Assembly: GCA_020355945.1 (NCBI GenBank)
Contig: CP070627.1
Span: 2,156,650-2,161,904, forward strand
Source: Candidatus Aminicenantota bacterium
GTDB lineage: Bacteria > Acidobacteriota > Aminicenantia > UBA2199
DNA: 5,255 bases
Direction of reading: 5' to 3'
Shown here: positions 1-5,255 of the stretch, one piece after another
Layout of the letters: every line of letters starts with the position of its first letter
Numbering within the stretch: position 1 is the first letter of the stretch
Position numbers and translations under genes: made by a program
Notes under the pieces: model-generated
Told to the model about the DNA's origin: nothing
The model's database searches: none
The model's input: the letters and a program-made list of their open reading frames with translations, nothing else

Positions 1-255
1 TCCTGACAAACCGCTCCCTTGCTTCATCGGTGGTGAGATGGCGAAAATTTCTCTTTCATTTTTGGTAAACAAATAGTGAGCATACTTATAGAATTCTTCG
101 TACTCCGGGGCCATTCCCGGGGGTTTGGATTTTACACAACTGATACCGGCAGCCATTGCCATTATCCCTATAAAAGCAATTACCGCCCGGGGCAAACCAG
201 CCCGATACCACTTATTGACATTTAAATTACTTTTTGTTTTTTTTCTTTTTATCAT
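1..255 (-). CDS. Second GWxTD-family lipoprotein, N-terminal part, with apparent frameshift; runs off left edge
   Basis: This gene starts at the ATG at 253-255, inside the 3' end of the upstream GWxTD gene in another frame (29-base overlap), and is open to the window edge. The start is chosen because GAGGAGG lies 6 bases upstream. The product begins with a basic stretch (MIKRKKTK), then a hydrophobic segment at residues 24-39 ending in GISC (Cys40). This looks like a lipoprotein signal peptide, although Gly at -3 is not ideal for a lipobox. Residues 52-71 (YEEF..., HY, T, E, F) match residues 45-64 of the neighbouring protein without gaps. After Phe71 the reading turns into unrelated residues. 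In the +1 frame it reads RHLTTDEARERFVR, which continues the match. One T therefore seems to be missing in the T4 run at 44-47. Only the segment before the GWxTD motif is in the window. The family is known from sequence, but its biochemical role is unclear. It could be a pseudogene, a sequencing error or a frameshifted gene. Confidence 0.78.
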   Translation of the reverse strand, partial: MIKRKKTKSNLNVNKWYRAGLPRAVIAFIGIMAMAAGISCVKSKPPGMAPEYEEFYKYAHYLFTKNEREIFAISPPMKQGSGLSG

Positions 256-2350
256 TTTTTTCCTCCTCTTTTAATTGTTGAAGAATCCCGGCAATATCCT
301 TTTGGGCATCATTAATTTTCAGGGATGCGGATAATGCCTTGATGGCTTCTTCTTTTTCACCGATACGCACCAGTGATAAGCCCAGTGTATTCAACACCAC
401 GAAATCACTGTCATAAATTTTATTGGCCTCAAGAAGCGCATCCACTGCTTCGTCGTATCTGCCCTGGTGATACAATGCCCTGCCTTTAAGCGCAAAATAA
501 CTAAACGCTTCTTTTTCCTGGTTTTTGAGATTTTCAATAACCTGCAGCATTTTATCGTATTTTTTTTGTTTCAACAGCAGTAAGGCGTATAATTTTAAAA
601 GTTGGGGGTATGATTGATTTAAACCAAAGGCTTTTTCATAATAAAACTCAGCCTTCCTGGGATTTTCCACATTTTCATACTGCTGGGCCACCATGGTATA
701 AAACAGGAACTGACTATCCATTCTTAAGGTTTTGGAGGCAAAGGGCGGATGGGGTACATTAGAAAGGGGAGATACCACAAACGCATTCTCACTGGAATCC
801 AACACAGAATGATCTTCGGCTAGTAATGATGCTTTGATCACATAATTACCATAATTGAGTTTTTCCAAACGCTGGGTAAAAATCTCAAATTTTTTCCCTG
901 CCGGCACATCAAAGGAATAGGTTTTTTGATACGGTCGAGCTTCATCCTGGCACTCCACTTCCAACTTAACCCGTGCTTTCTTCTCATAATTGCCGCTGTC
1001 AATATAAAAGGTAGAATAGATGGGGTCTCGCATGCCAAATGTCTTTTGGGGGTCCACTTTGATAAAGGTACCCATAATATTAAAGGCAGAGAATACTTGT
1101 TGTGACGGTAAATTTAGCTGGTAGGACATCAGGGGCCCGAAAACCCGGGGCAGCGAGGCTGGGGATGCCGTGGTATTGATCCTTTTTTCATAATAGCTGA
1201 TCTCTTTGTTCAAAGAATTTTGCAGGATGGCTATCATTCGATAATCACCTTCAATCACCGGGAAATAATCCATAATGATCATACCGTGGGACAACTTATT
1301 GTCTAAATCCTCTTTGGAATAGTAAAAGGGAAAGTTTTTGTTATATTGAAATATGACATCTTCTCCTTTCTTTAAAACCACCAATAAATTAAAATTAAAA
1401 TAGTATTTGTCTTTTTCCGCTGAATAATCCACGGATATCCGATCCGGCAGCAGGGCAAAATGAACGAAATTCAGACCCAGGAGAGGATTCTTTAATATAT
1501 ACAGATCGCTCTTCAAATCGAAATAATTGGTGGTGACACTGGTTTCCACCAGGCCCTTGTAATTCAGGAAGTTCCTGGCATAGGTGGAATTGATCTTCCG
1601 TTTGGGCAGTTCGTAAATATTACCCACCATGATCGGGTCTTGAAGGGATGGGGTGTATTCCCGGATTGATTCACCCGGGATGAGGCTGAGGCATATACCA
1701 GCTACGGTTGGGGACAGGTTGTGGATTTCCTTGTAAATCTGGTAATAGTCCTCGGGATCGACAGCACCGATTTCGGGTCGGAGTAATGAATACGGTCCAT
1801 CCACCGCGGGAATAAAAAGTTTATAATCGCCGGATCCGTGTCTTTTGTAAAAAACTATCCGAAACACCGTGGGCAGCCCTTTTTCTACTCCTCCGTAATA
1901 CTCCCAGATCAATACCGGGTAAAGCCCGTTTTGAAAAACTTCATCCGAATTGACCGGTGGCCCTAACAATATATACATCCTGCCCCTGTCACTTTTCCAA
2001 CCCGGTCGGGGAGAACCTCTAAAATAACGATTGGCATAATTAAACCGACGAATATGCTCTTCTTTATACTCATTTTGCGGGGTTCCTTTGCTGGGGTCTC
2101 TCAGGTTCCAGAAAAGATTAATAAAGGCATCGCGGTCCCGGTTGTTGGTCAACCTTAAAAACACATTCTTTTCTGTTGGAGTGATAATATAGTGAACCAG
2201 GTCCAGCCACTCTTGATATTTTTTATCCAGGTCTTTGATTTTAATGCGTTTTTGTTTTTCTTGTTCAACTGGCAGGGGGGTTCCTGTCATTGGGATTACT
2301 GCTGCCGCCAGGCAAGTCATTAATAGGGTTATTACTATTTTTCGTCTCAT
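227..2350 (-). CDS. GWxTD domain-containing secreted protein with C-terminal TPR repeats
   Basis: The 707-residue product begins with a Sec-type signal peptide (MRRK, then a hydrophobic core at about 5-20). No lipobox Cys is evident, so a periplasmic or surface location is likely. A GWxTD domain follows, with the conserved HYIITPTE stretch (53-60), FWNLRDP (80-86), and the signature GWKSD (117-121) leading to RGRMYILLGPP (122-132) and the WEYY strand (149-152). The middle (about 200-540) looks beta-rich, is not assigned to a known domain and includes lines typical of family members (for example DSSENAFVVSPL). Residues about 542-683 form TPR-like helical repeats, clearest at 618-650 (ALYHQGRYDEAVDAL) and 650-681 (LGLSLVRIGEKEEAIKAL). 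The tail is very Lys-rich and is encoded by A-runs that also carry the next gene's start. GWxTD proteins are common in Acidobacteriota-like bacteria. Their molecular function is not established, and a scaffolding or envelope role is only inference from the TPRs. The start fits the promoter placed just upstream. Confidence 0.95.
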   Translation of the reverse strand: MRRKIVITLLMTCLAAAVIPMTGTPLPVEQEKQKRIKIKDLDKKYQEWLDLVHYIITPTEKNVFLRLTNNRDRDAFINLFWNLRDPSKGTPQNEYKEEHIRRFNYANRYFRGSPRPGWKSDRGRMYILLGPPVNSDEVFQNGLYPVLIWEYYGGVEKGLPTVFRIVFYKRHGSGDYKLFIPAVDGPYSLLRPEIGAVDPEDYYQIYKEIHNLSPTVAGICLSLIPGESIREYTPSLQDPIMVGNIYELPKRKINSTYARNFLNYKGLVETSVTTNYFDLKSDLYILKNPLLGLNFVHFALLPDRISVDYSAEKDKYYFNFNLLVVLKKGEDVIFQYNKNFPFYYSKEDLDNKLSHGMIIMDYFPVIEGDYRMIAILQNSLNKEISYYEKRINTTASPASLPRVFGPLMSYQLNLPSQQVFSAFNIMGTFIKVDPQKTFGMRDPIYSTFYIDSGNYEKKARVKLEVECQDEARPYQKTYSFDVPAGKKFEIFTQRLEKLNYGNYVIKASLLAEDHSVLDSSENAFVVSPLSNVPHPPFASKTLRMDSQFLFYTMVAQQYENVENPRKAEFYYEKAFGLNQSYPQLLKLYALLLLKQKKYDKMLQVIENLKNQEKEAFSYFALKGRALYHQGRYDEAVDALLEANKIYDSDFVVLNTLGLSLVRIGEKEEAIKALSASLKINDAQKDIAGILQQLKEEEKNDKKKKNKK
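262..268 (-). promoter_or_regulatory. Shine-Dalgarno site inside the upstream gene
   Basis: GAGGAGG on the minus strand is followed by six A's and then the ATG at 253-255. It lies within the Glu-rich codons (EEE) near the end of the 707-residue GWxTD gene. It decides the start of the overlapping downstream gene and suggests translational coupling of the two paralogues. Confidence 0.8.
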
Positions 2351-2551
2351 ATGACTAATATACTATATATGTTCTTTTAAGTCAACAAACGCAAAACCAA
2401 AACCTTGCTTAACGCTCCAAACCACAAATTATATAATGCAAAGGGAGGTAAAATCACAGTTTTCTTAGTTTTTTTGCCTTTCACCTTTCCCTTTTCCCTC
2501 TTTCCCCTGCTCGAGTCCCCGAAAAGCTTCTTGTCTCTTATCGCAGCGGTA
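2351..2551. other. Intergenic spacer with purine-rich tract and G-run cluster
   Basis: No gene is supported here. Beyond the promoter at 2357-2385, the spacer contains a nearly pure pyrimidine tract on the plus strand at 2477-2507, which is purine on the minus, transcribed, strand. At 2489-2520 the minus strand has four runs of three or four G's separated by 9, 5 and 4 bases, fitting a potential G-quadruplex. I see no clear intrinsic terminator (stem followed by a U-run) for the peptidase operon. Confidence 0.5.
2357..2385 (-). promoter_or_regulatory. Predicted sigma70-type promoter of the GWxTD pair, probably giving a leaderless mRNA
   Basis: On the minus strand, TTGACT (2380-2385) is separated by exactly 17 bases from TATATT (2357-2362). 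Each box differs from the consensus at one position. Six bases (AGTCAT) lie between the -10 box and the ATG at 2348-2350, so transcription would be expected to start at or within a base or two of the start codon. No Shine-Dalgarno sequence precedes this ATG. Confidence 0.7.
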
Positions 2552-2719
2552 TCAGACAGCTATTTTGAGTTTTATTTCCCTGACATCCCTTTCCAGTTCC
2601 ATGAATTTGTGCTCAAGTTCGCTGTGTTCATCTCTATGAACGTTGACTTCATAAAGCCGGTTTATCCGGTTATTGGTTTCATCTAACCTATGGGTCAATT
2701 CTTCTCTTACTGCATCTAT
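2552..2719 (-). pseudogene. Short coiled-coil reading frame lacking an ordinary start (remnant or small gene)
   Basis: Read on the minus strand, this frame encodes a highly charged heptad-like helix that includes RIDAVREEL, RLDETNNRINRLYEV, ELEHKFMELERDVREI and a final KLKIAV before TGA at 2552-2554. The pattern strongly resembles short bacterial coiled-coil hypothetical proteins and is too regular to be noise. The frame is open from 2776 (TAA at 2777-2779) but has no ATG or GTG before the helix. Candidate starts are ATA at 2717-2719, overlapping the peptidase stop TAG as ATAG, and TTG at 2696-2698, which would give 48 residues. An ATG at 2713-2715 lies in the wrong frame and hits TAA after two codons. 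It may be a gene whose start was lost by a small deletion, a 3' remnant of a longer gene, or a small gene coupled to the peptidase through a rare start. No function can be assigned. Confidence 0.55.
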
Positions 2720-3705
2720 CCGGTTAGGTGTCCTCTTATATTTTCTACATGGTTGGCGTGGCCCAGTTTTTGTCCTTTAAAATCTCCGCCGCCAACTGTA
2801 ATACCCACCACTTCCCCCTCTTTATTTACCATGGGTGCGCCGCTCGAGTATTTGGGTTTTTCTTCCGGTTTTTCATATTTAAAAACCATGGAGCGGTCCG
2901 TAATTTCCACCACCACGGTTTTAAAGAGATTTTTCCCGGGACCCTGGTCAGACCGTGCCACCAGCCAGATGGGGTCGCCAACCGAAGGTGGCTGTGGAGC
3001 CAGGGGTGCAGGGGTTACATCTTTAGGCTCTTTTACCCAAAAGGCGGCAATATCCCGGTCAGAATAAGGTTCTTCATCATCGATCCGGGCACCTGGCAGC
3101 ACCAGCATAGGACCGGCTGAACCCAACTGCGCCATCATCCAATTGTCAGCAAATACATCATAAATATTCACCTCAGTAATCACTGCAGGCAGCTCTTTAC
3201 CGGTATAATTTTTATTCTCCTCCCTGCAGTTGATCCCTTTTTTTTTAATCATTTCATCCATTACATGAAGCGCGGTTAACAATATCGGCGGATGACCGCC
3301 TTCAAGATTCACTACAAAGGCATATCCGGCTATGGCCGCATCCAACCCGGCGCAAAAGATAGGCCTGACCACAAAGGGATGGGGCACTTTCGGGTCCGGG
3401 ACGGCAGGATGAGGAACTGACAGCCACGGTTCGAACAAATGACCGGGTTTCCCTTCATGGATGGTGAATTGATGATCTTCTGTTCCCAGGGCAGAGGCAA
3501 GACTCTCTTCTGCCGGATGTTTTATTTCCCCTTTTTGAAGCAAATCATAACATTTCTGGCACAGGTCATTATCCGGACCAGCCGGACAGGTTTCACAATG
3601 ATATCGCTTGCCCACAATAGGAGCAGCTTCGCAATTGTGGCATTGATGCCAGAGGTGTACCAACTCTTCATTAGAAGATGAGGTTTTTTGGGCATTGTTA
3701 TTCAT
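2716..3705 (-). CDS. ZZ-type zinc finger / trypsin-like serine peptidase fusion protein
   Basis: The 329-residue product has no signal peptide, so it is predicted to be cytoplasmic. Residues about 19-83 carry a ZZ-type zinc-finger pattern: Cys pairs C22/C25, C37/C40 and C49/C52, followed by candidate His ligands H78 and H83 (H63 is another possibility). ZZ fingers are mainly a eukaryotic protein-binding module. Residues about 112-320 look like a chymotrypsin-fold peptidase: LLTALHV with His147, DRDIAAFWV with Asp218, and YSSGAPMVNKEGEVVGI with Ser288 as the likely nucleophile. The order and spacing fit a complete His-Asp-Ser triad. The usual GxSGGP is altered to YSSGAP, replacing the oxyanion-hole glycine with Tyr, so activity is uncertain. 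A Pro-rich linker (about 97-113) joins the two parts. The gene lies 9 bases after the nucleotidyltransferase gene with an overlapping Shine-Dalgarno site, indicating co-translation. The substrate and partners are unknown; the zinc finger may recruit a target. Confidence 0.85.
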   Translation of the reverse strand: MNNNAQKTSSSNEELVHLWHQCHNCEAAPIVGKRYHCETCPAGPDNDLCQKCYDLLQKGEIKHPAEESLASALGTEDHQFTIHEGKPGHLFEPWLSVPHPAVPDPKVPHPFVVRPIFCAGLDAAIAGYAFVVNLEGGHPPILLTALHVMDEMIKKKGINCREENKNYTGKELPAVITEVNIYDVFADNWMMAQLGSAGPMLVLPGARIDDEEPYSDRDIAAFWVKEPKDVTPAPLAPQPPSVGDPIWLVARSDQGPGKNLFKTVVVEITDRSMVFKYEKPEEKPKYSSGAPMVNKEGEVVGITVGGGDFKGQKLGHANHVENIRGHLTG

Positions 3706-3710
3706 TTCTT

Positions 3711-3716
3711 CTCCTC
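3711..3716 (-). promoter_or_regulatory. Shine-Dalgarno site overlapping the upstream stop codon
   Basis: GAGGAG on the minus strand lies 5 bases before the ATG at 3703-3705. It shares its first two bases with the TGA stop (3715-3717) of the nucleotidyltransferase gene. This is a typical arrangement for translational coupling, and it supports both the peptidase start and the two-gene operon. Confidence 0.8.
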
Positions 3717-5070
3717 AGGCTCTTTTTCCTTTGGGCAGATAATCAATGGGAAGGATTTCGGTTCGTCCGTCTTGTAAGACATCGACGGTTTTTTCCTGCA
3801 AATCGCTTTCTATGGTCCCGCCGACGATAATGCACTCATCAATGGTCACCCCCCTGCGCACCTGGTGCATATCATCCTTTTTTCGCTCAATAACTGGTAT
3901 TTCATCTCCATTATCAGGGAAATAAGAGTATCGTTTCCATAAAACAGAATTGCTAATGCAAACCTTTCGTTCTATGGCCCAATCATCACCGATCACGGCA
4001 TAGGGGCCCAGCGTTGTCTCCGGTGCAATACTGCAGTTATTGCCAATGATGACCGGCGGTTTGATGGTTACCCTGGAAAAATCAATGGCAACTTTTGTTC
4101 CCAGGTACCCCCAGGGGAATTTTTCATAAGGGATTTCCAGTTCGATATCTCCATCCAGGAAGGATTTGTTAACTTCCAGGTAATCCCGTTTCCTTCCTAC
4201 ATCATACCATGAACCCTCATATTGGATGCCCCAGAGTATGAAATCTTTTGGTAATGTGACGTACTTTAGTTTGCCCAACATTGCCGGGAAAACATGTTTA
4301 CCGAAATCGTAAAAGGGTTCGGCTAAACCTGTTTCTGCCGGGGTGCGTAAAGGGTCAAGCGTTTTTAATAAATCCATTTCAATCATATAAATCGAGGCAT
4401 TGTTTAAATTACTGGGAGATTTTGGGTCTTTTTCCCGGAAATTGACGATTTTCCCTGATTGGGAAATAGGACCCTTGGGGCTTTCGGGAGAATCAAGTTC
4501 AACAGTGCCGAATTCTCCTCGTTTTTCCCAGGGAACCGGGCTTAAAACCATAGTAAAGGCAGCTCCCTTTTTTTTGTGAATGTGGTACATTTGTTCTAAC
4601 ATTTCCGAGTCAAAGTTCGTCACAATGTCGCCGCTGGGAGCAATGACGGTGGTGCCTTTAAATTCTTCGATCAGAGGCATGGTTTCATTCTCATATACCT
4701 TTTGGGCATTTTTTCCCAGGGCTTGTTTGCAAACCCCTCCCAGGGTGCCGGAAGGAATATCTTCTTCTACATAAGTGATATGGGCGCCAAACCTGGCCCC
4801 GTTTTTGAAATAATTTTTAATGGTATTGCTCAATACACACAGGTTCATGGAGATATCCGTAATGCCGGATTTAATCGCCCGCCGCACCCACATTTCTGAC
4901 ATTGGTACACTTCCACCAATGGGGAACATGGGTTTGGGTAAATGGTGGGCGGTTAAGGGGTCCATTCGTTTGCCTAAACCGGCGGCCAGCACAGTGATTT
5001 TGATTTTTCCGTTTACGCCCTTCTGATGGGTCCAACTGTTTTTTAGATATCCTGATAAGTCAATTGCCAT
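3715..5070 (-). CDS. Sugar-phosphate nucleotidyltransferase with left-handed beta-helix domain
   Basis: The 451-residue product is an NTP_transferase-family enzyme, predicted to make an NDP-sugar and pyrophosphate from a sugar-1-phosphate and an NTP in the cytoplasm. The nucleotide-binding loop is VLAAGLGKRMDPLT (27-40) with LPKPMFPIGG (44-53), where Lys replaces the more usual Thr/Ser of GxGTR. Also visible are SGTLGG (107-112), SGD (146-148, the likely metal-binding Asp), FREKDP (211-216), NASIYMIE (224-231), YDFGKHVFP (254-262) and GSWYDVGRKRDYLEVN (286-301), all in family order. Residues about 338-375 show hexapeptide-type repeats (PVIIGNNCSIAPETTLGPYAVIGDD) of a left-handed beta-helix, as in GDP-mannose or glucose-1-phosphate nucleotidyltransferases. 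The C-terminal 70 residues are an extended tail with a further helix-like strand (GVTIDECIIVGGTIES). The sugar and base specificity cannot be read from sequence. About 23 residues precede the usual family start, but the promoter position supports this ATG and no other start lies before the catalytic loop. Confidence 0.92.
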   Translation of the reverse strand: MAIDLSGYLKNSWTHQKGVNGKIKITVLAAGLGKRMDPLTAHHLPKPMFPIGGSVPMSEMWVRRAIKSGITDISMNLCVLSNTIKNYFKNGARFGAHITYVEEDIPSGTLGGVCKQALGKNAQKVYENETMPLIEEFKGTTVIAPSGDIVTNFDSEMLEQMYHIHKKKGAAFTMVLSPVPWEKRGEFGTVELDSPESPKGPISQSGKIVNFREKDPKSPSNLNNASIYMIEMDLLKTLDPLRTPAETGLAEPFYDFGKHVFPAMLGKLKYVTLPKDFILWGIQYEGSWYDVGRKRDYLEVNKSFLDGDIELEIPYEKFPWGYLGTKVAIDFSRVTIKPPVIIGNNCSIAPETTLGPYAVIGDDWAIERKVCISNSVLWKRYSYFPDNGDEIPVIERKKDDMHQVRRGVTIDECIIVGGTIESDLQEKTVDVLQDGRTEILPIDYLPKGKRA

Positions 5071-5075
5071 AGCAT

Positions 5076-5104
5076 ATTTTAAATGAAATACCCTGTTATG
5101 TCAA
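5076..5104 (-). promoter_or_regulatory. Predicted strong sigma70-type promoter of the nucleotidyltransferase-peptidase operon, probably leaderless
   Basis: On the minus strand, a perfect TTGACA (5099-5104) is followed after exactly 17 bases by TAAAAT (5076-5081), five of six matches to TATAAT. Only five bases (ATGCT) separate the -10 box from the ATG at 5068-5070, so the expected transcription start coincides with the start codon. No Shine-Dalgarno sequence is present upstream of the ATG. Confidence 0.75.
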
Positions 5105-5179
5105 CGGATGAGTGAAAAATTCAGCTATTTTAATTCGTCTCCGGGTGAAGGTGCAGCCTTCCTGAGCGTGGGTCTCAAT

Positions 5180-5206
5180 GCGTGGAGCGTGGAGGCTCGA
5201 CCTCCA
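5180..5206. repeat. Tandem 7-bp repeat joined to a small hairpin
   Basis: GCGTGGA occurs twice in direct tandem (5180-5186 and 5187-5193), with a further GCGTGG at 5166-5171. The second copy runs into the inverted repeat TGGAGG-CTCGA-CCTCCA (5190-5206; 6-bp stem, 5-base loop). The patch is GC-rich compared with the AT-rich sequence at 5071-5130. It may be the edge of a dispersed palindromic repeat element, but a single copy cannot prove this. Confidence 0.4.
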
Positions 5207-5255
5207 GGTGCCAACGAACTCCATGTGCCTCTGCTTCGCTGAGAATTCTCTCCAT

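Noticed and set aside
838..1038. Minus-strand 66-codon frame within the GWxTD gene
   Set aside because: It lies wholly inside the 707-residue gene in another frame and shows no motif or ribosome binding site.
2405..2686. Plus-strand open frame of 93 codons starting with TTG
   Set aside because: It is antisense to the coiled-coil frame and the polypyrimidine tract, which explains its Phe/Pro/Leu-rich translation. It has no suitable ribosome binding site or family-like pattern.
2690..2715. Possible intrinsic terminator directly after the peptidase stop codon
   Set aside because: There is no GC-rich stem followed by a U-run on the minus strand. The sequence there continues as a codon-structured coiled-coil frame.
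2690..3120. Two overlapping plus-strand open frames opposite the peptidase gene
   Set aside because: Both are antisense shadows of a well-supported peptidase gene, and their translations show no recognisable motifs.
5108..5242. Plus-strand frame of 44 codons starting with ATG, divergent from the nucleotidyltransferase operon
   Set aside because: It has no Shine-Dalgarno sequence, its start sits next to the -35 box of the opposing promoter, and its second half reads through the repeat and hairpin patch. No protein pattern is recognisable.
1..5255. CRISPR array, tRNA, rRNA or insertion sequence
   Set aside because: I saw no regularly spaced repeats, cloverleaf-like sequence, rRNA-like stretch or transposase motif on either strand.

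Overview
The window holds five leftward (minus-strand) protein-coding units and no rightward gene that I can support. The organism is probably an uncultured bacterium of the Acidobacteriota / Candidatus Aminicenantes type. This is inferred from two tandem GWxTD-domain genes, a family typical of those and a few related phyla, and from moderate GC. No rRNA or other phylogenetic marker is present, so the assignment is tentative.

Reading in the direction of transcription (high to low coordinates), the first unit is a two-gene operon. It has a nucleotidyltransferase of the sugar-1-phosphate type with a left-handed beta-helix tail (3715-5070), followed after 9 bases by a ZZ-zinc-finger/trypsin-like peptidase fusion (2716-3705). 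The ribosome binding site of the second gene overlaps the stop codon of the first. Overlapping the end of the peptidase gene is a short coiled-coil reading frame with no ordinary start codon (2552-2719), probably a decayed or non-canonically started small gene. A purine-rich, G-run-rich spacer follows (2351-2551).

The second unit is a pair of GWxTD genes. A complete 707-residue secreted protein with C-terminal TPRs (227-2350) is followed by a second, lipoprotein-like paralogue. The paralogue starts inside the 3' end of the first gene (ATG at 255) and runs off the left edge. It appears to carry a one-base frameshift at bases 44-47.

The most striking regulatory feature is that both transcription units begin with near-consensus sigma70-type promoters (TTGACA-N17-TAAAAT and TTGACT-N17-TATATT). 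Their -10 boxes end only 5 and 6 bases before the ATG, which predicts leaderless mRNAs. The downstream genes in both units instead have strong Shine-Dalgarno sequences. The right edge (5105-5255) has no convincing gene but has a GC-rich patch with a 7-bp tandem repeat and a small hairpin.
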